DNA from: Apostichopus japonicus
Lineage: Eukaryota > Echinodermata > Holothuroidea > Aspidochirotida > Stichopodidae
Direction: 5' to 3'
DNA: 64,000 nucleotides
Assembly (NCBI RefSeq): GCF_037975245.1
Contig: NC_092570.1
Span: forward strand, 11,449,001-11,513,000
Shown: positions 39,881 through 53,882 of the stretch, one piece after another
Position numbering within the stretch: position 1 is the stretch's first letter
Layout: every line of letters starts with the position of its first letter
Position numbers and translations under genes: made by a program
Notes under the pieces: model-generated
What the model was told of the DNA's origin: nothing
Database searches by the model: none
What the model saw: the letters and a program-made list of their open reading frames with translations, nothing else

Positions 39881-41080
39881 CATTCGATTGATCGGTATCG
39901 CATATTCCATTGATCGGTACCGCACATTCGATTGATCATATTTCACATTCGATTGATCGGTACCGCACATTCGTTCGATCGGTACTGCACATTCGATTGA
40001 TCGGTACCGAACATTCGATTGATCGGTATCGCACAATCGATTGATCGGTACCGAACATTTCATTGATCGGGACCGCACATTAGATTGATAGGGGCCGTAC
40101 ATTCGATTGATCGGTACCGCACATTCGATTGATCGGGGCCGCACATTCGATTAATCGGGACCGCACATTCGATTGATCGGGGCCGCACATTCCATCGGTC
40201 GGTACCGCACATTCGATTGATCGGTATCGCACATTCGTTTGATCGGTATCGCACATTCGATTGATCGGGAACGCACATTCGATTGATCGGTATCGCACAT
40301 TCGTTTGATCGGTACCGCACATTCGATTGATCGGTATCGCACATTCGTTTGATCGGTATCGGACATTCGATTGATCGGGAACGCACATTCGATTGATAGG
40401 TACAGAATCTTCGAATGATCGGTACCGAACATTCGATTGATCGGCATCGCCCATTCGATTGATCGTTACCGCACATTCGATTGATCGGTACCGAACATTC
40501 GATTGATCGGTACCGCACAATCGATTGATCGGTACCGAACATTCGATTGATCGGGACCGCACATTCGATTGATCGGGGCCGCACATTCCATTGATCGGTA
40601 CCGCACTTTCAATTGATCGGTATTGCACATTCGATCGATCGGTACCGCACATTCGATTGATCGGTACTGCACATTCGATTGATCGGTACCGAACATTCGA
40701 TTGATCGGTATCGCACAATCGATTGATCGGTACCGAACATTTCATTGATCGGGACCGCACATTAGATTGATAGGGGCCGCACATTCGATTGATCGGTACC
40801 GCACATTCGATTGATCGGGGCCGCACATTCGATTGATCGGGACCGCACATTCGATTGATCGGGGCCGCACATTCCATTGGTCGGTACCGCACATTCGATT
40901 GATCGGTATCGCACATTCGTTTAATCGGTATCGCACATTCGATTGATCGGGAACGCACATTCGATTGATCGGTATCGCACATTCGTTTGATCGGTACCGC
41001 ACATTCGATTGATCGGTATCGCACATTCGTTTGATCGGTATCGGACATTCGATTGATCGGGAACGCACATTCGATTGATC
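39881..41080. repeat. 1.2 kb block, copy 2 (2,925-bp spacing)
   Basis: This is the second copy of the block at 36,956-38,155. It has only scattered substitutions by eye, such as GGCCGTACATTC near 40,095 against GGCCGCACATTC in copy 1. Confidence 0.9.
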
Positions 41081-41092
41081 GGTACCGCAAAT

Positions 41093-41686
41093 TCAATTGA
41101 TCGGGACCGCACATTCGATTGATAGGTACCGCACATTCGATATATCGTTATCGCACATTCGATTGATCGGTACTGCACATTCGATTGATCGGTACCGCAC
41201 ATTCGATTGATCGGTACCGAACGTTCGATTGATCGGTATCGAACATTCGATTGAAGGGTACCGTACATTCGATTGATCGCTACCGAACATTCGATTGATC
41301 GGTACCGCAAATTCGATTGGTCGGTACCGAACATTCGATTGATCGGTACCGCACATTCGATTGATTGGTATCGAACATTCGTTTGATAGGTACCGAACAT
41401 TCGATTGATCGGTACCGCACATTCGATTGATCGGTATCACACATTCGATCGATCGGTACCGAACATTCGATTGATCGGTACCGCACATTCGATTGATCGG
41501 TATCGCACATTCGATTGATCGGTACCGAACATTCGTTCGATCGGTACCGAACATTGTATTGATCGGTACCGAACATTCGATTGATCGGTACCGCACATTC
41601 GATTGATCGTCATCGCACATTTCATTTATCGGTACCGAACATTCGATTGATCGGTACCGCACATTCGATTGATCGGGACCGCACAT
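41093..41686. repeat. 594-bp block repeated at 46.4 kb
   Basis: 27 units here match 46412-47005 at exactly 5,319 bp, and part matches 39.05-39.55 kb at 2,045 bp. Markers are CGATATATCGTTATCG, GATCGCTACCG and CGTACATTC in the same order. The 5,319-bp offset leaves 17 over 241 x 22, which equals +5 +5 -1 +8 from the off-length units lying between. Confidence 0.9.
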
Positions 41687-41938
41687 TCGATTGATCGGGG
41701 CCGCTTATTTCATTGATCGGTACCACACATTCGATTGATCGGTACTGCACATTCCATTGATCGGTACCGCACATTCGTTTGATCGGTAGCGAACATTCGA
41801 TTGATCGGTACCGCACATTGGATTGATCGGTATCGCATATTCGATTGATCGGTACCGCACATTCGATTGATCGATACCGCACATTCTTTCGATCGGTACC
41901 GAACATTCTTTTGATCGGTACCGAACATTCGACTGATC

Positions 41939-41950
41939 GGTACCGTACCG
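41939..41950. repeat. 5-bp TACCG duplication in a unit
   Basis: GGTACCGTACCG is a local slip inside one unit. It recurs exactly 863 bp downstream. Confidence 0.95.
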
Positions 41951-42801
41951 CACATTCGATTGATCGGTATCGCACATTTCATTTATCGGTACCGCACATT
42001 CCATTTATCGGTACCGCACATTCGATTGATCGGGACCGCACATTCGATTGATCGGGGCCGCTTATTCAATTGATCGGTAACGCACATTCCATTGATCGGT
42101 ATTGAACATTCTATTGATCGGGACCGAACATTCGATTGATCGGGGCCGCACATTCCATTGATCGGTACCACACATTCGATTGATCGGTACTGCACATTCG
42201 ATTGATGGGTACCGAACATTCGATTGATCGGTACCGCACATTCGATTGATCGGTACCGCACATTCGATTGATCGGTACCGCACATTTGATTGATCGGTAT
42301 CGAACATTCGATTGATCCGGACCGCACATTCGATTGATCGGTATCGCACATTCGTTTGATCGGTATCGCACATTCGATTGATCGGTACCGAACATTCGTT
42401 CGCACGGTACCGAACATTGTATTGATCGGTACCGAACATTCGATTGATCGGTACCGCACATTCGATTGATCGTCATCGCACATTTCATTTATCGGTACCG
42501 AACATTCGATTGATCGGTACCGCACATTCGATTGATCGGGACCGCACATTCGATTGATCGGGGCCGCTTATTTCATTGATCGGTACCACACATTCGATTG
42601 ATCGGTACTGCACATTCCATTGATCGGTACCGCACATTCGTTTGATCGGTAGCGAACATTCGATTGATCGGTACCGCACATTGGATTGATCGGTATCGCA
42701 TATTCGATTGATCGGTACCGCACATTCGATTGATCGATACCGCACATTCTTTCGATCGGTACCGAACATTCTTTTGATCGGTACCGAACATTCGACTGAT
42801 C

Positions 42802-42813
42802 GGTACCGTACCG
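42802..42813. repeat. 5-bp TACCG duplication, second copy
   Basis: This is the 863-bp partner of the slip at 41939-41950. It shows that the slip happened before the HOR duplication. Confidence 0.95.
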
Positions 42814-43230
42814 CACATTCGATTGATCGGTATCGCACATTTCATTTATCGGTACCGCACATTCCATTTATCGGTACCGCACATTCGATTGATCGGGACC
42901 GCACATTCGATTGATCGGGGCCGCTTATTCAATTGATCGGTACCGCACATTCCATTGATCGGTATTGAACATTCTATTGATCGGGACCGAACATTCGATT
43001 GATCGGGGCCGCACATTCCATTGATCGGTACCACACATTCGATTGATCGGTACTGCACATTCGATTGATGGGTACCGAACATTCGATTGATCGGTACCGC
43101 ACATTCGATTGATCGGTACCGCACATTCGATTGATCGGTACCGCACATTTGATTGATCGGTATCGAACATTCGATTGATCCGGACCGCACATTCGATTGA
43201 TCGGTATCGCACATTCGTTTGATCGGTATC

Positions 43231-43389
43231 GCACATTCGATTGATCGGTATCGCACATTCGTTTGATCGGTACCGCACATTCGTTCGATCCGTACCGCAC
43301 ATTCCATTAATCGGTACCCCACATTCGATTGATCGGGACCGCACATTCGATTGATCGGGGCCGCACATTCGATTGATCGGTATTGCACA
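43231..43389. repeat. satellite units linking two HOR domains
   Basis: Seven ordinary units join the 863-bp domain to the 3.37 kb domain. They include a GGTACCCCAC variant near 43,314 that recurs at about 44,270 and 47,640. No other structure is seen. Confidence 0.75.
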
Positions 43390-45673
43390 TTCGATCGATC
43401 GGTACCGAACATTCGATTGATCGGTACCGCACATTCGATTGATCGGTATCGCACATTCGATTGATCGGTACCGAACATTCGTTCGATCGGTACCGAACAT
43501 TGTATTGATGGGTACCGAACATTCGATTGATCGGTACCGCACATTCGATTGATCGTCATCGCACATTTCATTTATCGGTACCGAACATTCGATTGATCGG
43601 TACCGCACATTCGATTGATCGGGACCGCACATTCGATTGATCGGGGCCGCTTATTTCATTGATCGGTACCACACATTCGATTGATCGGTACTGCACATTC
43701 CATTGATCGGTACCGCACATTCGTTTGATCGGTAGCGAACATTCGATTGATCGGTACCGCACATTGGATTGATCGGTATTGCACATTCGATCGATCGGTA
43801 CCGCACATTCGATTGATCGGTACTGCACATTCGATTGATCGGTATCGCACATTCCATTTATCGGTACCGCACATTCCATTTATCGGTACCGCACATTCGA
43901 TTGATCGGGACCGCACATTCGATTGATCGGGGCCGCTTATTCAATTGATCGGTAACGAACATTCCATTGATCGGTATTGAACATTCTATTGATCGGGACC
44001 GCACATTCGATTGATCGGGGCCGCACATTCCATTGATCGGTACCACACATTCGATTGATCGGTACTGCACATTCGATTGATCGGTACCGCAAAATCGATT
44101 GATCGGTACCGCACATTCGATTGATCGGTACCGCACATTCGATTGATCGGTATCGCACATTCGTTTGATCGGTACTGCACATTCGATTGATCGGTATCGC
44201 ACATTCGTTTGATCGGTACCGCACATTCGTTCGATCGGTACCGCACATTCCATTTATCGGTACCCCACATTCGATTGATCGTTACCGCACATTCCATTGA
44301 TCGGTATTGCACATTCGATTGATCGGGACCGCACATTCGATTGATCGGTAACGCACATTCCATTGATCGGTATTGCACATTGATTGATCGGGACCGCACA
44401 AACGATTGATCGGGGCCGCACATTCCATTGATCGGTACCGCACATTCGATTGATCGGTACCGCACATTCGATTGATCGGGGCCGCACCTTCTATTGATCG
44501 GTACCACACATTCGATTGATCGGTACTGCACATTCGATTGATCGGTACCGCACATTCGATTGATCGGTACCGAACGTTCGATTGATCGGTATCGAACATT
44601 CGATTGAAGGGTACCGCACATTCGATTGATCGGTATCGAACATTCGATTGATTGGTACCGCAAATTCGATTGATCGGTACCGCACATTCTATTGATCTGT
44701 ACCGAACATTTCATTGATCGGTACCGCACATTCGATTGATCGGTATCGCAAATTCCATTGATCGGTACCGCTCATTCTATTGATCGGTACCGAACATTCG
44801 ATTGATCGGTACCGCACATTCGTTCGATCGGTACTGCACATTCGATTGATCGGTACCGAACATTAGATTGATCGGTACCGCACATTCGTTCGATCGGTAC
44901 TGCACATTCGATTGATTGGTTCCGAACATTCGATTGATCGGTATCGCACAATCGATTGATCGGTACCGAACATTTGATTGATCGGGACCGCACATTAGAT
45001 TGATCGGGGCCGCACATTCGATTGATCGGTACCGCACATTCGATTGATCGGGGCCGCACATTCGATTGATCGGGACCGCACATTCCATTGATCGGGGCCG
45101 CACATTCCATTGATCGGTACCGCACATTCGATCGATCGGTATCGCACATTCGTTTGATCGGTATCGGACATTCGATTGATCGGGAACGCACATTCGATTG
45201 ATATGTACAGAATCTTCGAATGATCGGTACCGCACATTCGATTGATCGGTGTCGCACATTCGATTGATCGGTACCGCACATTCTATTGATCGGTACCGAA
45301 CATTCGATTGATCGGTACCGCACATTCGATAGATCGGTATTTCACATTCGATTGACCGGTACCGCACATTCGTTCGTTCGTTCGATCGGTACTGTACATT
45401 CGATTGATCGGTACCGAACATTTGATTGATCGGTACCGCACATTCGATTGATCGGGACCGCATATTCGATTGATCGGGGCCGCATATTCCATTGATCGGT
45501 ACCGCACTTTCAATTGATCGGTATTGCTCATTCGATCGATCGGTACCGCACATTCGATTGATCGGTACTGCACATTCGATTTATCGGTTCCGAACGTTCG
45601 ATTGATCGGTATCGAACATTCGATTGAAGGGTATCGCACATTCGATTGATCGGTACCGAACATTCGATTGATC
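43390..45673. repeat. ~2.28 kb block, copy 1 (3,373/3,374-bp spacing)
   Basis: This block matches 46,763-49,047. The offset is 3,373 bp before, and 3,374 bp after, a private 21-bp unit near 44,388 (CACATTGATTG). The block carries the CGTTCGTTCGTT insertion near 45,371. Other markers are CGCACAAACGATTG near 44,397 and GATATGTACAGAATC near 45,201. Confidence 0.9.
45367..45389. repeat. 8-bp CGTT expansion in a unit
   Basis: One unit contains three CGTT tetramers (CATTCGTTCGTTCGTTCG) where the usual variant has one. The unit is 30 bp long, as expected from replication slippage on the CGTTCG variant. Confidence 0.95.
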
Positions 45674-46411
45674 GGGGCCGCACATTCCATCGGTCGGTAC
45701 CGCACATTCGATTGATCGGTACCTAACGTTCGATTGATCGGGACCGCACATTCGATTGATCGGTATTGCACATTCCATTGATCGGTACCGCACTTTCAAT
45801 TGATCGGTATTGCACATTCGATTGATCGGTACCGCACATTCGATTGATCGGTACTGCACATTCGATTGATCGGTATCGCACATTCGATTGATCGGTACCT
45901 AACGTTCGATTGATCGGTATCGAACATTCGATTAACCGAGAACGCACATTCGTACGATCGGTACCTAAAATTCGATTGATCGGTATTGCAAATTCGATTG
46001 ATCGGTATCGCACATTCAATTGATCGGTACCGAACATTCGATTGATCGGTACCGCACATTCGATTGATCGGTATCGCACATTCCATTCATCGATACCGTA
46101 CATTCGATTGATCGGTATCGCACATTCGATTGATCGCGACCGCACATTCGATCGATCGAAACCGCACATTCGATTGATCGGTACTGCACATTCGATTGAT
46201 CGGTACCGCACATTCGATTGATCGGTACCGAACGTTCGATTGATCGGTTCCGCAAATTCGATTGGTCGGTACCGAACATTCGATTGATCGGTACCGAACA
46301 TTCGATTGATCGGTACCGCACATTCCATTGATCGGTACCGCACAATCGATTGATCGGTACCGCACATTCGATTGATCGGGAACGCACATTCGATTGATCG
46401 GTACCGCAAAT
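45674..46411. repeat. block related to 38.4-39.0 kb
   Basis: The order of variants resembles 38.47-39.0 kb, including ACCTAACGTTCG, ACCGAGAACGC near 45,936 and CGATCGAAACC near 46,155. There are several substitutions. It separates the two copies of the 3.37 kb spaced block. Confidence 0.82.
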
Positions 46412-47005
46412 TCAATTGATCGGGACCGCACATTCGATTGATAGGTACCGCACATTCGATATATCGTTATCGCACATTCGATTGATCGGTACTGCACATT
46501 CGATTGATCGGTACCGCACATTCGATTGATCGGTACCGAACGTTCGATTGATCGGTATCGAACATTCGATTGAAGGGTACCGTACATTCGATTGATCGCT
46601 ACCGAACATTCGATTGATCGGTACCGCAAATTCGATTGGTCGGTACCGAACATTCGATTGATCGGTACCGCACATTCGATTGATTGGTATCGAACATTCG
46701 TTCGATCGGTACCTAACATTCGATTGATCGGTACCGCACATTCGATTGATCGGTATCACACATTCGATCGATCGGTACCGAACATTCGATTGATCGGTAC
46801 CGCACATTCGATTGATCGGTATCGCACATTCGATTGATCGGTACCGAACATTCGTTCGATCGGTACCGAACATTGTATTGATGGGTACCGAACATTCGAT
46901 TGATCGGTACCGCACATTCGATTGATCGTCATCGCACATTTCATTTATCGGTACCGAACATTCGATTGATCGGTACCGCACATTCGATTGATCGGGACCG
47001 CACAT
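46412..47005. repeat. 594-bp block, partner of 41093-41686
   Basis: This is the same 27-unit order as at 41093, 5,319 bp downstream. Its right half overlaps the start of the second 3.37 kb spaced block. Confidence 0.9.
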
Positions 47006-49047
47006 TCGATTGATCGGGGCCGCTTATTTCATTGATCGGTACCACACATTCGATTGATCGGTACTGCACATTCCATTGATCGGTACCGCACATTCGTTTG
47101 ATCGGTAGCGAACATTCGATTGATCGGTACCGCACATTGGATTGATCGGTATTGCACATTCGATCGATCGGTACCGCACATTCGATTGATCGGTACTGCA
47201 CATTCCATTTATCGGTACCGCACATTCCATTTATCGGTACCGCACATTCGATTGATCGGGGCCGCTTATTCAATTGATCGGTAACGAACATTCCATTGAT
47301 CGGTATTGAACATTCTATTGATCGGGACCGCACATTCGATTGATCGGGGCCGCACATTCCATTGATCGGTACCACACATTCGATTGATCGGTACTGCACA
47401 TTCGATTGATCGGTACCGCAAAATCGATTGATCGGTACCGCACATTCGATTGATCATTACCGCACATTTGATTGATCGGTATCGAACATTCGATTGATCC
47501 GGAACGCACATTCGATTGATCGGTATCGCACATTCGTTTGATCGGTACCGCACATTCGATTGATCGGTATCGCACATTCGTTTGATCGGTACCGCACATT
47601 CGTTCGATCGGTACCGCACATTCCATTTATCGGTACCCCACATTCGATTGATCGTTACCGCACATTCCATTGATCGGTATTGCACATTCGATTGATCGGG
47701 ACCGCACATTCGATTGATCGGTAACGCACATTCCATTGATCGGTATTGCACATTCGATTGATCGGGACCGCACAAACGATTGATCGGGGCCGCACATTCC
47801 ATTGATCGGTACCGCACATTCGATTGATCGGTACCGCACATTCGATTGATCGGGGCCGCACCTTCTATTGATCGGTACCACACATTCGATTGATCGGTAC
47901 TGCACATTCGATTGATCGGTACCGCACATTCGATTGATCGGTATCGAACGTTCGATTGATCGGTATCGAACATTCGATTGAAGGGTACCGCACATTCGAT
48001 TGATCGGTATCGAACATTCGATTGATTGGTACCGCAAATTCGATTGATCGGTACCGCACATTCTATTGATCTGTACCGAACATTTCATTGATCGGTACCG
48101 CACATTCGATTGATCGGTATCGCAAATTCCATTGATCGGTACCGCTCATTCGATTGATCGGTATTTCACATTCGATTGATCGGTACCGCACATTCGTTCG
48201 ATCGGTACTGCACATTCGATTGATCGGTACCGAACATTAGATTGATCGGTACCGCACATTCGTTCGATCGGTACTGCACATTCGATTGATTGGTTCCGAA
48301 CATTCGATTGATCGGTATCGCACAATCGATTGATCGGTACCGAACATTTGATTGATCGGGACCGCACATTAGATTGATCGGGGCCGCACATTCGATTGAT
48401 CGGTACCGCACATTCGATTGATCGGGGCCGCACATTCGATTGATCGGGACCGCACATTCCATTGATCGGGGCCGCACATTCCATTGATCGGTACCGCACA
48501 TTCGATCGATCGGTATCGCACATTCGTTTGATCGGTATCGGACATTCGATTGATCGGGAACGCACATTCGATTGATATGTACAGAATCTTCGAATGATCG
48601 GTACCGCACATTCGATTGATCGGTGTCGCACATTCGATTGATCGGTACCGCACATTCTATTGATCGGTACCGAACATTCGATTGATCGGTACCGCACATT
48701 CGATAGATCGGTATTTCACATTCGATTGACCGGTACCGCACATTCGTTCGTTCGTTCGATCGGTACTGTACATTCGATTGATCGGTACCGAACATTTGAT
48801 TGATCGGTACCGCACATTCGATTGATCGGGACCGCATATTCGATTGATCGGGGCCGCATATTCCATTGATCGGTACCGCACTTTCAATTGATCGGTATTG
48901 CTCATTCGATCGATCGGTACCGCACATTCGATTGATCGGTACTGCACATTCGATTTATCGGTTCCGAACGTTCGATTGATCGGTATCGAACATTCGATTG
49001 AAGGGTATCGCACATTCGATTGATCGGTACCGAACATTCGATTGATC
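46763..49047. repeat. ~2.28 kb block, copy 2 (3,373/3,374-bp spacing)
   Basis: This is the second copy of 43,390-45,673. It includes the 30-bp CGTT-expanded unit at 48741. It has the full 22-bp unit near 47,753 where copy 1 has the 21-bp CACATTGATTG unit. Confidence 0.9.
48741..48763. repeat. 8-bp CGTT expansion, second copy
   Basis: This is an exact partner of the unit at 45367, 3,374 bp away. Confidence 0.95.
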
Positions 49048-49074
49048 GGTTCCGCAAATTGAATTGATCGGTAC

Positions 49075-51412
49075 CGAACATTCGATTGATAGGTAGCGCA
49101 CATTCGATTGATCGGTATCGCACATTCGATTGATCGGTATCGAACATTCGATTGAAGGGTACGGCACATTCGATTGATCGGTATCGCACATTCGTTTGAT
49201 CGGTATCGCACATTCGATTGATCGGGAACGCACATTCGATTGATCGGTATCGCACATTCGTTTGATCGGTACCGCACATTCTATTGATCGGTATCGCACA
49301 TTCGTTTGATCGGTATCGGACATTCGATTGATCGGGAACGTACATTCGATTGATAGGTACAGAATCTTCGAATGATCGGTACCGAACATTCGATTGATCG
49401 GTATCGCACATTCGATTGATCGGTTCCGAACGTTCGATTGATCGGTACCGAACATTCGATTGATCGGTTCCGGAAATTGAATTGATCGGTACCGAACATT
49501 CGATTGATAGGTACCGCACATTCGATTGATCGGTATCGCACATTCGATTGATCGGTACCGTACATTCTATAGATCGGTATCGCAGATTCGATTGATCGGT
49601 ACCGCACATTCGATTGATCGGTATCGCACATTCCATTTATCGGTACCGAACGTTCGATTGATCGGTATCGAACATTCGATTGAAGGGTACCGCACATTCG
49701 ATTGATCGGTAACGAACATTCGATTGATCGGTACCGCACATTCGATTGATCGGTACCGAACATTCGATTGATCGGTACAGCACATTCCATTGATCGGTAC
49801 CGAACATTCGATTGATCGGTACCGCACATTCGATTGATCGGTATCGCACATTCGATTGATCGGTACCGAACATTCGATTGATCGATACCGCACATTCGTT
49901 CGATCGGTACCGAACATTCTATTGATCGGTACCGAACATTCGTTTGATTGGTACCGCACATTCGATTGATCGTCATCGCACATTTCATTTATCGGTACCG
50001 CACATTCGATTGATAGGTACCGCACATTCGATTGATCGGGACCGCACATTCGATTGATCGGGCCGCTTATTCAATTGATCGGTACCGCACATTCGATTGA
50101 TCGGGGCCGCAATTTCCATTGACCGGAACCGCACATTCGATTGTTCGGTACGGCACATTCGATTGATTGGTACCGCACATTCGATTGATCGGTACCGAAC
50201 GTTCGATTGATCGGTATCGAACATTCGGTTGAAGGGTACCGCACATTCGATTGATCGGTATCGAACATTCGATTAATCGGTACCGCAAATTCCATTGATC
50301 GGTACCGCTTTTCGATTGATCGGTATCGCACATTCGTTTAATCGGTATCGAACATTCGAATGATCCGGAACGCACATTCGATTGATCGGTATCGCACATT
50401 CGTTTGATCGGTACCGCACATTCGATTGATCGGTACCGCACATTCGATTGATCGGTACTGAACATTCGATTGATCGGGACCGCATATTCGATTGATCGGG
50501 GCCGCATTTTTCATTGATCGGTACCACACATTCAATTGATCGGTACTGCAGATTCGATTGATCGGTAACCGAACGTTCGGTATCGAACATTCGGTATCGA
50601 ACATTCGATTGATCGGTACCGAATATTCGATTGATCGGTACCGCACATTTGATAGATCGGTACCGAACATTCGATTGATCGGTACCGAACATTCGATTGA
50701 TCGGTACCGCACATTCCATTGATCGGTAGCGCCCATTCGATTGATCGGGACCGCACATTCGATTGATCGGAACCGCACATTCGATTGATCGGGGCCGCAT
50801 ATTCCATTGATAGGTACCGCACATCCGATTGATCGGTATCGCACATTCGATTGATCGGTACCGTACATTCTATTGATCGGTATCGCACATTCGATTGATC
50901 GGTAGCGAACATTCGATTGATCGGTACCGAACATTCCATTGATCGGTACCGCACATTTGATAGATCGGTACCGAACATTCGATTGATCGGTACCGCACAT
51001 TCGATTGATCGGTATCGCTCATTCGATTGATGGGTACAGAACATTCGATTGATCGATACCGCAAATTCGTTCGATCGGTACCGAACATTCTATTGATCGG
51101 TACCGAACATTTCGATTGATCGGTACCGCACATTCGATTGATCGGTATCGCACATTCCATTTATCGGTACCGCACATTCTATTGATAGGTACCGCACATT
51201 CGATCGATCGGGACCGCACATTCGATTGATCGCGGCCGCACATTCGATTGATCTGTACCGCACATTCGATTGATAAGTATCGAACATTCGATTGATCGGT
51301 ACCGCACATTCGATTGATCTGTACCGCACATTCGATTGATAGGTATCGAACATTCGATTGATCGGTACCGCACAATCGATTGATCGGTATCGCACATTCG
51401 ATTGATCGGTAC
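49075..51412. repeat. HOR D copy 1 (2,338 bp)
   Basis: Landmarks such as AGGTAGCG at 49091/51429 and the cassette at 50551/52889 fix the period at 2,338 bp. The remainder of 6 over 106 x 22 equals one cassette (+7), two 21-bp units (GATCGGGCCGC near 50,057 and CCGCTTTTCG near 50,307) and one 23-bp unit (CATTTCGATTG near 51,108). Confidence 0.92.
50551..50601. repeat. 51-bp palindrome cassette, first after the gap
   Basis: The palindrome is at 50568-50581, in HOR D copy 1. Confidence 0.95.
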
Positions 51413-53882
51413 CGCACATTCGATTGATAGGTAGCGCACATTCGATTGATCGGTATCGCACATTCGATTGATCGGTATCGAACATTCGATTGAAGGGTAC
51501 GGCACATTCGATTGATCGGTATCGCACATTCGTTTGATCGGTATCGCACATTCGATTGATCGGGAACGCACATTCGATTGATCGGTATCGCACATTCGTT
51601 TGATCGGTACCGCACATTCTATTGATCGGTATCGCACATTCGTTTGATCGGTATCGGACATTCGATTGATCGGGAACGTACATTCGATTGATAGGTACAG
51701 AATCTTCGAATGATCGGTACCGAACATTCGATTGATCGGTATCGCACATTCGATTGATCGGTTCCGAACGTTCGATTGATCGGTACCGAACATTCGATTG
51801 ATCGGTTCCGCAAATTGAATTGATCGGTACCGAACATTCGATTGATAGGTACCGCACATTCGATTGATCGGTATCGCACATTCGATTGATCGGTACCGTA
51901 CATTCTATAGATCGGTATCGCAGATTCGATTGATCGGTACCGCACATTCGATTGATCGGTATCGCACATTCCATTTATCGGTACCGAACGTTCGATTGAT
52001 CGGTATCGAACATTCGATTGAAGGGTACCGCACATTCGATTGATCGGTAACGAACATTCGATTGATCGGTACCGCACATTCGATTGATCGGTACCGAACA
52101 TTCGATTGATCGGTACAGCACATTCCATTGATCGGTACCGAACATTCGATTGATCGGTACCGCACATTCGATTGATCGGTATCGCACATTCGATTGATCG
52201 GTACCGAACATTCGATTGATCGATACCGCACATTCGTTCGATCGGTACCGAACATTCTATTGATCGGTACCGAACATTCGTTTGATTGGTACCGCACATT
52301 CGATTGATCGTCATCGCACATTTCATTTATCGGTACCGCACATTCGATTGATAGGTACCGCACATTCGATTGATCGGGACCGCACATTCGATTGATCGGG
52401 CCGCTTATTCAATTGATCGGTACCGCACATTCGATTGATCGGGGCCGCAATTTCCATTGACCGGAACCGCACATTCGATTGTTCGGTACGGCACATTCGA
52501 TTGATTGGTACCGCACATTCGATTGATCGGTACCGAACGTTCGATTGATCGGTATCGAACATTCGGTTGAAGGGTACCGCACATTCGATTGATCGGTATC
52601 GAACATTCGATTAATCGGTACCGCAAATTCCATTGATCGGTACCGCTTTTCGATTGATCGGTATCGCACATTCGTTTAATCGGTATCGAACATTCGAATG
52701 ATCCGGAACGCACATTCGATTGATCGGTATCGCACATTCGTTTGATCGGTACCGCACATTCGATTGATCGGTACCGCACATTCGATTGATCGGTACTGAA
52801 CATTCGATTGATCGGGACCGCATATTCGATTGATCGGGGCCGCATTTTTCATTGATCGGTACCACACATTCAATTGATCGGTACTGCAGATTCGATTGAT
52901 CGGTAACCGAACGTTCGGTATCGAACATTCGGTATCGAACATTCGATTGATCGGTACCGAATATTCGATTGATCGGTACCGCACATTTGATAGATCGGTA
53001 CCGAACATTCGATTGATCGGTACCGAACATTCGATTGATCGGTACCGCACATTCCATTGATCGGTAGCGCCCATTCGATTGATCGGGACCGCACATTCGA
53101 TTGATCGGAACCGCACATTCGATTGATCGGGGCCGCATATTCCATTGATAGGTACCGCACATCCGATTGATCGGTATCGCACATTCGATTGATCGGTACC
53201 GTACATTCTATTGATCGGTATCGCACATTCGATTGATCGGTATTGCACATTCGATTGATCGGTACCGCACATTCGATTGATCGGTATCGCATATTCGATT
53301 GGTCGGTACCGCACATTCGATTGATCGATACCGAACATTCGTTCGATCGGTACCGAACATTCTATTGATCGGTATCGCACATTCGATTGATCGGTACCGA
53401 ACATTCCATTGATCGGTACCGCACATTTGATAGATCGGTACCGAACATTCGATTGATCGGTACCGCACATTCGATTGATCGGTATCGCTCATTCGATTGA
53501 TGGGTACCGAACATTCGATTGATCGATACCGCAAATTCGTTCGATCGGTACCGAACATTCTATTGATCGGTACCGAACATTTCGATTGATCGGTACCGCA
53601 CATTCGATTGATCGGTATCGCACATTCCATTTATCGGTACCGCACATTCTATTGATAGGTACCGCACATTCGATCGATCGGGACCGCACATTCGATTGAT
53701 CGCGGCCGCACATTCGATTGATCTGTACCGCACATTCGATTGATAAGTATCGAACATTCGATTGATCGGTACCGCACATTCGATTGATCTGTACCGCACA
53801 TTCGATTGATAGGTATCGAACATTCGATTGATCGGTACCGCACAATCGATTGATCGGTATCGCACATTCGATTGATCTGTAC
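51413..53882. repeat. HOR D copy 2 (2,470 bp)
   Basis: This matches copy 1 at 2,338 bp up to about 53.2 kb and at 2,470 bp after it. The copy therefore gained exactly six units (132 bp) near 53.23-53.36 kb. It holds one cassette and the same set of off-length units. Confidence 0.9.
52889..52939. repeat. 51-bp palindrome cassette
   Basis: The palindrome is at 52906-52919, in HOR D copy 2. Confidence 0.95.

Larger units (their letters stand above)
41505..43230. repeat. 863-bp tandem HOR, two copies
   Basis: Copies lie at about 41,505-42,367 and 42,368-43,230. Each has one 27-bp unit in which TACCG is doubled, which explains the 39 x 22 + 5 length. One visible difference is CATTCGTTCGCACGG near 42,392, where copy 1 has CATTCGTTCGATCGG. 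Confidence 0.92.

Noticed and set aside
46592-46837. Plus-strand open frames of 60-81 codons (e.g. 22878-23078, 31352-31543, 41845-42051, 46592-46837)
   Set aside because: The plus strand has TGA in every consensus unit. These frames exist only where several units in the same phase lost TTGATC to variants such as CGTTCGATC or TTTATC. They recur with HOR copies and have no other coding evidence.
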